Shown here: positions 1-9,921 of the stretch, in pieces | Layout of the letters: each line of letters opens with the position of its first letter | Position numbering within the stretch: the stretch's first letter is position 1 | Source of the DNA: Oceanospirillales bacterium | GTDB taxonomy: Bacteria > Pseudomonadota > Gammaproteobacteria > Pseudomonadales > Balneatricaceae | NCBI GenBank assembly: GCA_007693685.1 | Contig: REDB01000145.1 | Coordinates: 1 to 33,121 of the forward strand | DNA: 33,121 nucleotides | Direction of reading: 5' to 3' | Position numbers and translations under genes: made by a program | The notes under the pieces: model-generated | Seen by the model: only the letters and a program-made list of their open reading frames with translations | Databases searched by the model: none | What the model was told of the DNA's origin: nothing

Positions 1-25
1 CTTGATTGTTTGTCATTAATCAAAG

Positions 26-47
26 CCAACCTCCGGGTTGGTTTTTT
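26..47 (+). terminator. Rho-independent terminator of a gene lying left of the window
   Basis: CCAACC-tccg-GGTTGG stem followed by TTTTTT on + strand. Confidence 0.75.
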
Positions 48-115
48 GTATCTAAGAAAGAAGCTTAAAGGCATAGACTAAAAGCAGCTTCTTAGTTTAT
101 GTAAATATTAAAGCC

Positions 116-147
116 AATAAAAAACCGCGTTTCCGCGGTTTTTTATT
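116..147. terminator. Bidirectional terminator downstream of aceF
   Basis: Perfect 14-bp inverted repeat AATAAAAAACCGCG-tttc-CGCGGTTTTTTATT just past the aceF stop. Confidence 0.85.
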
Positions 148-169
148 TTTAAAACAGCAAGTTATTTGA

Positions 170-2137
170 TCATAATAACAAACGTCTGATATCACTCAAC
201 AAGCCAGTTAAATCCGTTAGGAATCGGCCTGCATCACCACCGTTAATCGCACGGTGATCATAAGAGAGACATAAAGGCATCATCAACCGTGGCTCGAACT
301 CTTTACCGTTCCAGCGTGGTTTGATATCTGCTCTAGATACACCCAGTATGGCGACTTCAGGTGCATTGACGATTGGCGTGAATCCTTGACCACCAATGCC
401 GCCCAAGCTTGAGATAGTAAAGCACGCGCCTTGCATCTCATTCGGCTTAAGCTTGCGATCTTTCGCTTTGCCTGCCAGCTCTGCTGCTTCACGAGAAAGC
501 TGATAGACGCTCTTCTTATCCGCATCCTTGATCACAGGAACCATCAAACCATTCGGTGTATCTACTGCAAGACCGATGTTCACATATTTCTTATAGACAA
601 CATGCTCACCATCAGCATGTAGAGATGCATTGAATTTCTGATGACGGCTCAATGCGATAGCACAGGCTTTAATCATGAATGGCAGCGGAGTCAGTTTAAC
701 ACCTGACTTCAGCGCCTCTTCTTTCATCTCTTTACGGAAAGCTTCCAGCTCAGTGATATCCGCATCATCAAATTGTGTAACATGCGGAATATTCAGCCAG
801 CAACGTGCCATATTGTCGCGGGTTAAGCGATCAATCTTGCTTAGTTTGACCATCTCCACTTCACCAAATTGAGTGAAGTCGACGGCAGGTATCGCAGGAA
901 TGCCAGAACCACCTGTAACCACGGCACCTTTTGGCTGCTCAGCAAGCTGTTTCAAGCTAGTCTTCACATAAAGCTGCACGTCTTCTTTCAGAATACGGTT
1001 ACGAGGTCCGGTACCTGTCACTTTGGCTAGATCAACACCAAACTCACGTGCCAATGCACGAACAGCAGGACCTGCGTGAACTTGACGATTACTCTTTTCA
1101 AGCGCATTCAAATCTGCGACAGGTGCCGATTTAGCTGGAGCAGGTGCAGCAGCCGTGGCTGGTGCAGATGCAGGAGCCGATTGAGCAGGAGCAGCTGCCA
1201 CAGGAGCCGCTGCCGCTGGTGCAGAACCTGCAACTTCTAATTCAAGCAACAGGTCATTTTCATTAACCTTGTCGCCTTCTTTGATATGCATCACTTTGAT
1301 GACACCCGACATAGGTGCAGGTACTTCCATGGATGCTTTGTCGGTTTCCAGTGTGATTAAGCTATCACCTTCGTTGATGCTGTCTCCCGCTTTCACTAAG
1401 ACTTCGATAACATCAACATCTGTCGCACCACTTAGATCAGGAATCAATACCTTTTCAATACCGCCAGCAGCAACGGGCGCAGCAGCAGATGCTGCTTGTG
1501 GCGCTGGAGCACTTTCTGCTTGAGGTGCTTCTGCTGCAGGGGCTGGAGCTGAGGACGCGCCCGCCACTTCTAACTCAAGCAACAGATCGTTTTCATTGAC
1601 CTGATCACCTTCTTTGATGTGCATCGCTTTGATGACGCCACCCATAGGGGCAGGCACTTCCATCGAGGCTTTGTCAGTTTCAAGTGTAATCAGGCTATCG
1701 CCTTCTGCGATGGTATCGCCCACTTTTACTAACACTTCGATGACATCAACATCAGTCGCGCCACTCAAATCTGGAATCAGTACTTTTTCGACTGAACTAG
1801 ACTGCGCGGCTGCAGGCGCAGCAGCAGGTGCTGGAGCTGCTGCAGGCGCAGTTTCCGCTTGAGGCGCTGGAGCGGGAGCTGCTTCTTGAGCGGAACCACC
1901 CTCTACTTCCAATTCAACAACGGCATCACCTTCGCTGCACGTATCACCTTCCTTCAATAGGATTTTGGTGATTTTACCTGCCGCAGTGGAAGGAACTTCC
2001 ATGGATGCTTTATCTGTTTCTAATACGATGAGTGAATCGCCTTCTGCGATCACATCACCCTCTTTGACGCAGACTTCAATAATGTCTACGCCATCATAAC
2101 CGCCGATATCCGGAACTGTTACTGTAATTTTGCTCAC
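170..2137 (-). CDS. aceF: Dihydrolipoamide acetyltransferase, E2 of pyruvate dehydrogenase, three lipoyl domains
   Basis: 655 aa; three lipoyl domains with ETDKASMEVP motif, Ala/Pro linkers, E3/E1-binding domain, catalytic domain ending YDHRAINGGDAGRFL; follows aceE. Confidence 0.97.
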   Translation of the reverse strand: MSKITVTVPDIGGYDGVDIIEVCVKEGDVIAEGDSLIVLETDKASMEVPSTAAGKITKILLKEGDTCSEGDAVVELEVEGGSAQEAAPAPAPQAETAPAAAPAPAAAPAAAQSSSVEKVLIPDLSGATDVDVIEVLVKVGDTIAEGDSLITLETDKASMEVPAPMGGVIKAMHIKEGDQVNENDLLLELEVAGASSAPAPAAEAPQAESAPAPQAASAAAPVAAGGIEKVLIPDLSGATDVDVIEVLVKAGDSINEGDSLITLETDKASMEVPAPMSGVIKVMHIKEGDKVNENDLLLELEVAGSAPAAAAPVAAAPAQSAPASAPATAAAPAPAKSAPVADLNALEKSNRQVHAGPAVRALAREFGVDLAKVTGTGPRNRILKEDVQLYVKTSLKQLAEQPKGAVVTGGSGIPAIPAVDFTQFGEVEMVKLSKIDRLTRDNMARCWLNIPHVTQFDDADITELEAFRKEMKEEALKSGVKLTPLPFMIKACAIALSRHQKFNASLHADGEHVVYKKYVNIGLAVDTPNGLMVPVIKDADKKSVYQLSREAAELAGKAKDRKLKPNEMQGACFTISSLGGIGGQGFTPIVNAPEVAILGVSRADIKPRWNGKEFEPRLMMPLCLSYDHRAINGGDAGRFLTDLTGLLSDIRRLLL

Positions 2138-2176
2138 AATCTTATCCTCTCGCTATAGCTGTCAGAAGTACCTGTT

Positions 2177-4849
2177 TTACACGGTCCAAGGAGCCGGTTT
2201 TTCAGGGTTGATGTTGAACTTCTGCATAGCTTTAGCGACAACAGACGCTTCAAGCTTGCCTTCTTCCTGCAGTGCTTTCAGTGCAGCAACCACCACGTAG
2301 TGACGATTCACCTCAAAGAATTCACGCAGTTTGGCACGAGTATCAGAGCGACCGAAGCCGTCTGTGCCCAGTACTTTGTAGCGACGTGGAATGTATTCAC
2401 GCAACTGATCTGCATACATTCTCATGTAGTCAGTTGATGCGATCACGGGACCTTCACGACCTTTCAGGCACTGCTCTACGTATGACTCACGTGGCTGATC
2501 TTCAGGATGCAGCATGTTCCAGCGATAAACCGCCTGAGCATCTCGACGAAGTTCATTAATGGATGTGGTACTCCAAACATCCGATTCGATACCATAGTCT
2601 TCACGCAGAATTGTTGCCGCTTCACGCACTTCACGAAGAATGGAACCACAGCCCATCAACTGCACACGAAGATCGGCTTTTTTGCCTTCTTCGAGCAAGT
2701 ACATACCTTTGATGATGCCTTCTTCGGCGCCAGCAGGCATATCAGGATGCTGATAGTTTTCATTCAAGGTCGTGATGTAGTAGAACTTGTTCTCTTGGTC
2801 TTGGAACATACGCTTCAGACCATCTTGAACAATAACAGTCAACTCATAACCATAGGTTGGGTCGTAACTGACACAGTTAGGGATCATCTGCGCCATTAAA
2901 TGACTGTGACCATCCTGATGCTGTAAACCTTCACCATTCAAGGTAGTACGACCTGAAGTTGCACCGATCAAGAAGCCTCGAGCTTGCGAATCACCCGCTG
3001 CCCAAATCAAGTCCATGACACGCTGGAATCCAAACATCGAATAGAAAATGTAGAATGGAATCATTGGGCAATTATTATTGCTGTATGAAGTAGCGCAAGC
3101 TAACCATGCACTAAATGCACCTGACTCGTTGATACCCTCTTCAAGAATCTGACCTGTTTTAGATTCTTTATAGAACATAATCTGATCACGATCATGCGGA
3201 GTGTAACGCTGTCCTTGTGATGTGTAGATACCTAGCTGACGGAACATACCTTCCATACCGAAGGTTCTTGCTTCATCAGGAACAATTGGAACAACGCGAC
3301 TACCAACATTTTTATCTTTAACTAGAGTACTTAGCACTCGGTTAAGAGACATCTGAGTAGAAATTTCACGCTCGCCCGTACCCTTAAGCTGGCTACTAAA
3401 ATCTTCTAGAGAAGGGGTTTGCAGTGACTCAGAAACACTTCTTCGAGCCGGATAGAAGCCACCTAGCTTCTTACGGCGCTCAAACATATACTTCATTTCC
3501 GCAGATTCAGGCGATGGACGGTAGTAAGGAACCGTTTCCAACTGCTCATCATCCAGCGGGATATTGAAGCGATCACGGAAAGCTTTTAGGTCATCGATGG
3601 CGACTTTTTTCATCGAGTGTGTATCGTTTTTAGCTTCGCCCGATTGACCTGTACCGTAACCCTTGACCGTTTGTGCAAGGATAACGGTTGGTTGACCTTT
3701 GTGGTTCATCGCCGCATGGTAGGCTGCATAAACCTTGTAAGGGTCGTGGCCACCACGGTTTAGATTCATAATATCCTGATCGGTCATGTCTTTGACCATC
3801 TCTAACAATTCAGGATATTTGCCGAAGAAGTGTTCACGCGTGTAAGCGCCACCGTTGGCTTTATAGTTTTGCAACTCACCATCGACCACTTCATCCATGC
3901 GCTTCTGTAGCAAGCCTTTGTCATCTTTCTCGAATAGTGGATCCCAATGGCGACCCCAAAGACACTTGATGACGTTCCAGCCTGCTCCACGGAAGATAGA
4001 TTCAAGCTCTTGTACAATTTTGCCGTTACCACGAACAGGACCGTCTAAACGCTGCAAGTTACAGTTGACAACGAAAACGAGGTTTTCTAGTTGCTCCCGA
4101 CCTGCTAGCGAAATAGCACCTAAGGATTCTGGCTCATCACACTCACCATCACCTAAGAATGCCCATACCTTCCGATCGCCTCGTTTAACAAAATCACGAG
4201 CAGACAAGTAACGCATCACGTGTGCTTGATAGATAGCTTGAATAGGACCCAGACCCATGGAAACGGTTGGAAATTGCCAGAAATCGGGCATTAACCAAGG
4301 GTGTGGGTAAGAAGACAGACCATTACCATCAACTTCACGACGGAAGTTATCCATCTGCTCTTCAGTCAGACGACCTTCTAGATAGGCGCGAGCATAAATA
4401 CCCGGTGAGATATGGCCTTGGAAGAACACCATATCGGATTCGCGATCGCCTTCTGGACCATGGAAAAAGTAGTTAAAACCAATATCGTATAACGTTGCAG
4501 AAGAGGAGAAACTGGAAATGTGTCCACCTAATGCATCACTGTTGTCGTTGGCGCGCATAACCATTGCCATGGCATTCCAACGAATAAATGAGCGGATACG
4601 GCGTTCCATAAACAGGTCGCCCGGCATCCTCGCTTCATCTTTTGGTGAAATAGTATTTCGGTAATGAGTCGTTAAAGAACCAGCTGCGCCAAGGCCTATG
4701 TCTGATGCTTTACTGCCTAGTTTTTGTAAAATAAAACGAGCACGATCATCGCCCTCGTTCTTAGCTACTGACTCAAGTGCATCTAGCCACTCTTGAGTTT
4801 CGATCGGATCCACATCTTCTTTTATATCGTGCACTTTTATTATCTCCAA
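2177..4849 (-). CDS. aceE: Pyruvate dehydrogenase E1 component (homodimeric type)
   Basis: 890 aa; FLGDGECDEPESLGAISLAGREQLENLVFVVNCNLQRLDGPVRGNGKI TPP-binding region, typical AceE. Confidence 0.98.
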   Translation of the reverse strand: MEIIKVHDIKEDVDPIETQEWLDALESVAKNEGDDRARFILQKLGSKASDIGLGAAGSLTTHYRNTISPKDEARMPGDLFMERRIRSFIRWNAMAMVMRANDNSDALGGHISSFSSSATLYDIGFNYFFHGPEGDRESDMVFFQGHISPGIYARAYLEGRLTEEQMDNFRREVDGNGLSSYPHPWLMPDFWQFPTVSMGLGPIQAIYQAHVMRYLSARDFVKRGDRKVWAFLGDGECDEPESLGAISLAGREQLENLVFVVNCNLQRLDGPVRGNGKIVQELESIFRGAGWNVIKCLWGRHWDPLFEKDDKGLLQKRMDEVVDGELQNYKANGGAYTREHFFGKYPELLEMVKDMTDQDIMNLNRGGHDPYKVYAAYHAAMNHKGQPTVILAQTVKGYGTGQSGEAKNDTHSMKKVAIDDLKAFRDRFNIPLDDEQLETVPYYRPSPESAEMKYMFERRKKLGGFYPARRSVSESLQTPSLEDFSSQLKGTGEREISTQMSLNRVLSTLVKDKNVGSRVVPIVPDEARTFGMEGMFRQLGIYTSQGQRYTPHDRDQIMFYKESKTGQILEEGINESGAFSAWLACATSYSNNNCPMIPFYIFYSMFGFQRVMDLIWAAGDSQARGFLIGATSGRTTLNGEGLQHQDGHSHLMAQMIPNCVSYDPTYGYELTVIVQDGLKRMFQDQENKFYYITTLNENYQHPDMPAGAEEGIIKGMYLLEEGKKADLRVQLMGCGSILREVREAATILREDYGIESDVWSTTSINELRRDAQAVYRWNMLHPEDQPRESYVEQCLKGREGPVIASTDYMRMYADQLREYIPRRYKVLGTDGFGRSDTRAKLREFFEVNRHYVVVAALKALQEEGKLEASVVAKAMQKFNINPEKPAPWTV

Positions 4850-4921
4850 ACAGCAGATGACTGTAGTTTTGAAAGACTAGACGGTTACAGCTGATTTTGC
4901 ATGCTGCACCGCACAGATTAT

Positions 4922-4950
4922 TTTGTAGTAATACTACCTTTTTCAGTCAA
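4922..4950 (-). promoter_or_regulatory. Putative sigma70 promoter of aceEF with overlapping FadR/PdhR-type operator
   Basis: On - strand TTGACT (4950-4945), 17-nt spacer, TACAAA (4927-4922); palindrome GTAGTA-a-TACTAC at 4925-4937 contains TNGTNNNACNA. Confidence 0.5.
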
Positions 4951-5032
4951 AAAAGTCCATAAAACCGCTATTTTAGGGTTGTTTTGCAGTGCAACAAATT
5001 ATTTTTGTAATAAAAGTACAAGAATATTTATT

Positions 5033-5824
5033 TTAACTTATTGTTTTATCTTTTGTATTTACATCAACACGTCGTAAAGAGCGTTCGACTCGGGTATTTT
5101 CTCTACCCTGTTCTTGTAGTGCATCTTCAACAAAAGAAAGATGATCTTGCACAGCCTTTCTTGCTAAAACGGCGTTACCAGCCTCAATGGCCTCAAGCAA
5201 CACACCATGCTGATCATGAATAGTGCGGCGGTAGTCAGGTTTTGGATAGATTTTCGAAAGATTGTCACCAATATGATGGCTTAGCAAACTAAACAATGCG
5301 CGCATCATATGCAGTAAAACCGTATTATGTGCCGCAGCTGCAATGGATAAGTGGAACTCCACATCAGCCTTTACCTCTTGATCAAACATACGCTGATCAT
5401 GACAGCGCTGAAGCTCTTCGTAACAGTTACGTATTTTTTGCTTATCCGCTGCGGTTCCTCGCAAGGCGGCATAGTATGCAGAAACCCCTTCGAGTGCGTG
5501 CCTAAACTCAAGCAAGTCATATTGAGCTTCAGGGTGAGTTTCAAACAACTTCATCAAGGGGTCTGAAAGGCCCGAACCTAGAGTTTCGTTAACAAAGGTT
5601 CCACCGCCTTGGCGACTGGTAAGTAAACCTCGCGCTATCAATTTTTGAACCGCTTCACGCAATGAGGGGCGTGATACGCCAAATTTCACCGCCAACTCTC
5701 TTTCAGGTGGGAGTTGCTGCCCGGGACTGAAAGTCCCTTCAAGAATCATCTCTTCTATCTGACTCATTATCACATCAGATATTTTTGGCTGCTTAACGTT
5801 TTTGTAAACCATCGGTCCTGCCAT
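5033..5824 (-). CDS. pdhR: GntR/FadR-subfamily regulator, PdhR-like
   Basis: KQPKISDVIMSQIEEMILEGTFSPGQQLPPERELAVKFGVSRPSLREAVQKLIARGLLTSRQGGGTFV resembles PdhR; adjacent to aceEF. Confidence 0.88.
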   Translation of the reverse strand: MAGPMVYKNVKQPKISDVIMSQIEEMILEGTFSPGQQLPPERELAVKFGVSRPSLREAVQKLIARGLLTSRQGGGTFVNETLGSGLSDPLMKLFETHPEAQYDLLEFRHALEGVSAYYAALRGTAADKQKIRNCYEELQRCHDQRMFDQEVKADVEFHLSIAAAAHNTVLLHMMRALFSLLSHHIGDNLSKIYPKPDYRRTIHDQHGVLLEAIEAGNAVLARKAVQDHLSFVEDALQEQGRENTRVERSLRRVDVNTKDKTIS

Positions 5825-5901
5825 TAATCAGTATTAAAGGTCGTCTTTTATCTATTAGTTTCTGTTATTGACCTCATCACAATAATTTAACCACAAACTC
5901 A

Positions 5902-5934
5902 CTGACATAGCAGTGACTTAATCGTATAGTCACT
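5902..5934 (+). promoter_or_regulatory. Putative promoter and dyad operator upstream of the AEC permease
   Basis: CTGACA (5902-5907), 17 nt, TATAGT (5925-5930); perfect 7-bp inverted repeat AGTGACT-N9-AGTCACT at 5912-5934. Confidence 0.5.
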
Positions 5935-5963
5935 CGTTTATCTAAGTAACAGGTTTTGTCGTT

Positions 5964-6857
5964 ATGGAAGTCACTTCATGGATGGTGGTCGAGCGTATAT
6001 TCCAGACCATCTTTCCGCTACTAGCGATCGTATTAGTCGGCTTTATTTATGCTCGCAAACGCCCCACAGACATGTCAGTTGCCAACAAGGTGAATATTGA
6101 TATTTTCACGCCGGCACTGATCTTTTCCGTTATGTCTGCAGAAAACTTCGATCTTCCTAACTACTATCCACTTGCTATGGCTGCAGTACTGGTCATTATT
6201 TTATCAGGAATACTCATCTGGCCTTTATGCCGCATTATTGGTGTTAAACCGAAAACCTTCTTACCGCCGATGATGTTTTCCAATAGTGGCAATCTAGGCA
6301 TTCCATTGATCGTCTTAGCCTTTGGTGAAGCGGCTTTACCAGCAGCCGTGGTTCTATTCTTAGTGGAAAACCTGCTTCACTTCACTCTTGGCTTATATAT
6401 TCTGGATAACAAAACCAAGCTATTACAGCTCTTAAGAATGCCGATGATTATCGCAACCATTGCCGGAGTTGCTTGGAGCTACACCGATTGGATACTTCCA
6501 GCACCCTTAAGAACTTTTGTAGATATGCTAGGGCAGATTGCCATTCCTTTGATGCTGTTTGCACTTGGCGTTCGCATGACCAGTATTGATTTTACACATT
6601 GGAAAATTGGCGTGTGGGGAGCTGTACTAGCACCCGTAACAGGCTTAGCGATTGCTTTGTCTTTACAACCTTTTTTCCAGCTGGAAGCACAACACTTTGC
6701 CTACTTACTGCTGTTTGCTGCGCTGCCACCCGCTGTACTCAACTATATGGTGTCTGAGCGTTATAATCAGGAGCCGCATTTAGTAGCCGCAATAGTGTTG
6801 ATTGGTAACGTGGGAAGCTTGTTATTTATTCCTGTAGTGCTGGCTTTCACGCTCTGA
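5964..6857 (+). CDS. AEC-family (auxin efflux carrier-like) permease
   Basis: 297 aa hydrophobic protein, FSNSGNLGIPLIVLAFGEAALPAAVVLFLVENLLHFTLG typical of the AEC family. Confidence 0.85.
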   Translation: MEVTSWMVVERIFQTIFPLLAIVLVGFIYARKRPTDMSVANKVNIDIFTPALIFSVMSAENFDLPNYYPLAMAAVLVIILSGILIWPLCRIIGVKPKTFLPPMMFSNSGNLGIPLIVLAFGEAALPAAVVLFLVENLLHFTLGLYILDNKTKLLQLLRMPMIIATIAGVAWSYTDWILPAPLRTFVDMLGQIAIPLMLFALGVRMTSIDFTHWKIGVWGAVLAPVTGLAIALSLQPFFQLEAQHFAYLLLFAALPPAVLNYMVSERYNQEPHLVAAIVLIGNVGSLLFIPVVLAFTL

Positions 6858-6903
6858 CAACCAACCCCAAAGAGTTGATTGTCAGAAGGTGGTGTTACGA
6901 TTG

Positions 6904-7188
6904 TTACTGCTGAGAAGTTGTTTCTAACAGTAATACGTCACGGTTGCGCTCCAATGTCGCAGGACCGATACCTTGAACTTGGGTTAGCTCTTCAATACTA
7001 ACAAAACCACCTTTTTCAGTTCGATAATCAACGATTGCTTGGGCTTTCGCAGGTCCAACACCTGATAATGCAGCGGCTATTTCACTAGCTGTAGCACTGT
7101 TGATATCAATGGGTGAAGTTGCTTGTAAAGATGAACTGAGTGCTAGTGCAAAGACAAGTGCGAATGCACCCAAAATTGAGCGTTTCAT
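6904..7188 (-). CDS. comEA: ComEA-family helix-hairpin-helix protein, exported
   Basis: Signal peptide MKRSILGAFALVFALALSSSLQA then DINSATASEIAAALSGVGPAKAQAIVDYR...LTQVQGIGPATLERN; AAGGAGG upstream of ATG at 7188 (ORF-track start 7233 is too long). Confidence 0.85.
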   Translation of the reverse strand: MKRSILGAFALVFALALSSSLQATSPIDINSATASEIAAALSGVGPAKAQAIVDYRTEKGGFVSIEELTQVQGIGPATLERNRDVLLLETTSQQ

Positions 7189-7254
7189 AGAAGACCTCCT
7201 TGTTGATAAGTAACTGACTTTCCTAGTCAGCAAAGAAATCTTAAATCCTTTTAC

Positions 7255-7298
7255 AAAAAAAGCCAGATAGATTTCAGCCTATCTGACTTTCTTTTGAT
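7255..7298 (-). terminator. Terminator downstream of pyrF
   Basis: On - strand AAAGTCAGATAG-loop-CTATCTGGCTTTTTTT; one G-T pair in the stem. Confidence 0.7.
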
Positions 7299-7312
7299 CA
7301 AAATCAATTTTT

Positions 7313-8026
7313 TCAGCAAAAACCAGCGTTTCTTATATCAGTCAAAATTACTGAACAGCTTTCAGCAGGATCTTTTGCTTGAGTAATAGGGCGGCCAATC
7401 ACTAAATAACTACTACCCTGCTCTAGTGCAGTCACAGGAGTCATAATTCTTTTTTGATCACCAGATTCTGAGTCGGCAGGACGAATACCCGGGGTCACAA
7501 GACAAAACTCTTTAGGTAAGCTGGTTCTTAATAAAGCAGCTTCTTGGGCGGAACAAACAACACCATGCAAACCAGATTGTGCCGTTAGGTGTGCCAAACG
7601 TTCAACCTGTAATGCTGGGTCTAAGTCGATACCTAATTCTTCAAGATCCGACTTCTCCATACTCGTTAAAACGGTTACTGCGATGAGTAGAGTGTCGCTG
7701 TTCGCCTGAGATAGGATATTCGCTGCCGCTTCCATCATTCTTCGACCACCAGAAGCATGGACATTAACCATCCATACTCCTAACTCTGCAGCAGCTTTAA
7801 CGGCCATAGCGGTGGTGTTTGGAATATCATGAAATTTCAAATCAAGAAACACATCAAAACCTTGCTTTTGCAGTGCTTCAACGACCGCAGGACCTGCTCG
7901 TGTAAAAAGTTCTTTACCAACTTTTACTCGACAATCATTAGGGTCCAATAAGGATGCCATATTGAGGGCTGAAGCTTGATCTGGATAGTCTAGCGCGACA
8001 ATGATGGGGCTTTTAGAGTGTGACAT
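7313..8026 (-). CDS. pyrF: Orotidine 5'-phosphate decarboxylase
   Basis: [33 protein letters not shown] at 8026 has AGGAAA upstream. Confidence 0.96.
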   Translation of the reverse strand: MSHSKSPIIVALDYPDQASALNMASLLDPNDCRVKVGKELFTRAGPAVVEALQKQGFDVFLDLKFHDIPNTTAMAVKAAAELGVWMVNVHASGGRRMMEAAANILSQANSDTLLIAVTVLTSMEKSDLEELGIDLDPALQVERLAHLTAQSGLHGVVCSAQEAALLRTSLPKEFCLVTPGIRPADSESGDQKRIMTPVTALEQGSSYLVIGRPITQAKDPAESCSVILTDIRNAGFC

Positions 8027-8039
8027 GGATTTTCCTAAA

Positions 8040-9227
8040 CTATTCACCTTCTAAACCTTGGATCAGACGAGTACTGTCCCAAGTTTTACATGAAGGGCAC
8101 TGCCAATAGAGTTGCTTGCTTTCATAGCCGCATTGTTGGCATTGATATTTGGGTTTGCTTTGAACTAATTGACCTGTTAACTCTTTTAAAATCATCAAAC
8201 GATCACGCTCTTCTGAGGTACTTTCTTGTAACTTAAGATCGATTAAGTAGTGAAAACCTTTCAAAGATGGATGCTTTCTAAGTGCGTTGACCATAAATTC
8301 TGAAGCTGCGGTAATACCTGACTCTTTTTCAATTAAATGGGCACGCTCCATCCATGCTGTTGTGGATGGGTTAATCGCTAAACACTGGTCTAAATAGTTT
8401 GCATAGGCATCGGGATTGCCCATTTCTGTAAAGCATTTAGACAACATAGTTAAGGTTTCAGGAATCATTTTAGTATCTTGATCGGATACCTCTTTGAGAT
8501 GCTTAACCGCACCTCTCCATGCATGTTTTTTCATGCGGTGCTGCGCCCACATCAGATTAGCTCTAACACAAGTTGGATCTAATCTTAACGCTTGTTTAAG
8601 CCAACTTTCGACTTCCGAATCATTGCTATCCAATGCTACTAAAGCCAATTCGCAAGCATAATTAGCCATTTCATGAGCAATATCAGCGCGTTTTGAATCT
8701 GGTAGTTTCATAGCAGCTTTTAACGCTAGCTCCCACTCTTGCTGAGCTTCATAAAGCTTGGCTAATTGACGACGAGCAAGATGCCGCTGTTCATCTCGAG
8801 GGTTTTCCGTAATGACAGATTGCAGCAACCCTTCAGCACGTTCAAATAGACCCACCGCTTTGTAATCCTTGGCCAAGGAAAGCTGAATACGAATAAAGTC
8901 TTCATGCAACAGATCTGTACGCGCTAATAACGTTTGATGCATCTCTATAGCACGATCATATTCACCTTTTCGCCTGAACAAGTCCGCTAAGGCAAGGTAA
9001 GCTGGAATAGTATCTGAGTTAACTTCTAGTGCTTTAATAAAGCTTTCGACGGCATCATCTGCTTTATTATCAATTAAAGAACCCAAGCCGCGATAATAAT
9101 CACGATTAGGCGGGCGATGAGTGGATAAGGATGAGCGACGCAATTGAAAACGCCCTAATAGCCAACCAGCAGCGACAGCTATCACTGCTGCAATTATTGG
9201 CAACACTAACAGGGCGTAATCTGACAT
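8040..9227 (-). CDS. lapB: LPS assembly protein LapB (TPR protein with C-terminal rubredoxin-like zinc ribbon)
   Basis: N-terminal TM, TPRs, C-terminal [23 protein letters not shown]; adjacent to lapA and pyrF. Confidence 0.93.
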   Translation of the reverse strand: MSDYALLVLPIIAAVIAVAAGWLLGRFQLRRSSLSTHRPPNRDYYRGLGSLIDNKADDAVESFIKALEVNSDTIPAYLALADLFRRKGEYDRAIEMHQTLLARTDLLHEDFIRIQLSLAKDYKAVGLFERAEGLLQSVITENPRDEQRHLARRQLAKLYEAQQEWELALKAAMKLPDSKRADIAHEMANYACELALVALDSNDSEVESWLKQALRLDPTCVRANLMWAQHRMKKHAWRGAVKHLKEVSDQDTKMIPETLTMLSKCFTEMGNPDAYANYLDQCLAINPSTTAWMERAHLIEKESGITAASEFMVNALRKHPSLKGFHYLIDLKLQESTSEERDRLMILKELTGQLVQSKPKYQCQQCGYESKQLYWQCPSCKTWDSTRLIQGLEGE

Positions 9228-9228
9228 A

Positions 9229-9534
9229 TCAAACAGGTTCTTTTAGACCTGTTGTACGTAGCTTATTTAACTCCTGACGAGTTGTGGTGACTTTTTTGTT
9301 TAAATAGTAGAGGCGCGTTTTTAATGACATCAGCATTACTGAACTGAGTATAACACCGACAAAACCACCTAGTGCAAAAGCACCCAGAAGCCACAATGAT
9401 AGGCTAGCTTCAGGCAGAGTGATGAAAATCAGATCGATTGTCACTGGGGTCATGTTATGTAATGTAAATAAAATACCCACTAAGAGCACACATAACGCTA
9501 ACAAAACCACAATTAAACGCTTTAGAAAACGCAC
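9229..9534 (-). CDS. lapA: LapA-family inner-membrane protein (DUF1049)
   Basis: 101 aa, two TM segments, HNMTPVTIDLIFITLPEASLSLWLLGAFALGGFVG. Confidence 0.88.
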   Translation of the reverse strand: MRFLKRLIVVLLALCVLLVGILFTLHNMTPVTIDLIFITLPEASLSLWLLGAFALGGFVGVILSSVMLMSLKTRLYYLNKKVTTTRQELNKLRTTGLKEPV

Positions 9535-9559
9535 GTTTCAACCTCCAAATTGCTGGCGT

Positions 9560-9853
9560 TTAGCCAGCATTCAAACTATTGTTCACCTGATCGCGCATCT
9601 CTTTACCGGGCTTGAAATGCGGTACATATTTAGCATCAAGAGAGACAGATTCACCTGTTTTTGGATTACGTCCAATCCTAGGAGCTCGGTAGTGTAACGA
9701 AAAACTACCAAAGCCACGAATTTCAATACGATCTCCATTAGCGAGTGACTCTGTCATATGATCAAGCATGGTTTTAACCGCAAGCTCTACATCCTTTACA
9801 GATAATTGCGGGTGCTGCTCAATCAGGCGTTCAATAAGCTCTGATTTCGTCAT
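9560..9853 (-). CDS. ihfB: Integration host factor beta subunit
   Basis: [10 protein letters not shown]...[45 protein letters not shown]; directly downstream of rpsA. Confidence 0.96.
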   Translation of the reverse strand: MTKSELIERLIEQHPQLSVKDVELAVKTMLDHMTESLANGDRIEIRGFGSFSLHYRAPRIGRNPKTGESVSLDAKYVPHFKPGKEMRDQVNNSLNAG

Positions 9854-9921
9854 GGTTTCCTCCACTAAAAACGTTAAATGCTTAACGCTCAGTCGATAGT
9901 GATATTAATTATAAGATACCC

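Noticed and set aside
6854-6885. CTGACAACCAAC...GTTGATTGTCAG hairpin after the AEC permease
   Set aside because: Reasonable stem, but it overlaps the stop codon and has no U-tract; not called as a terminator.
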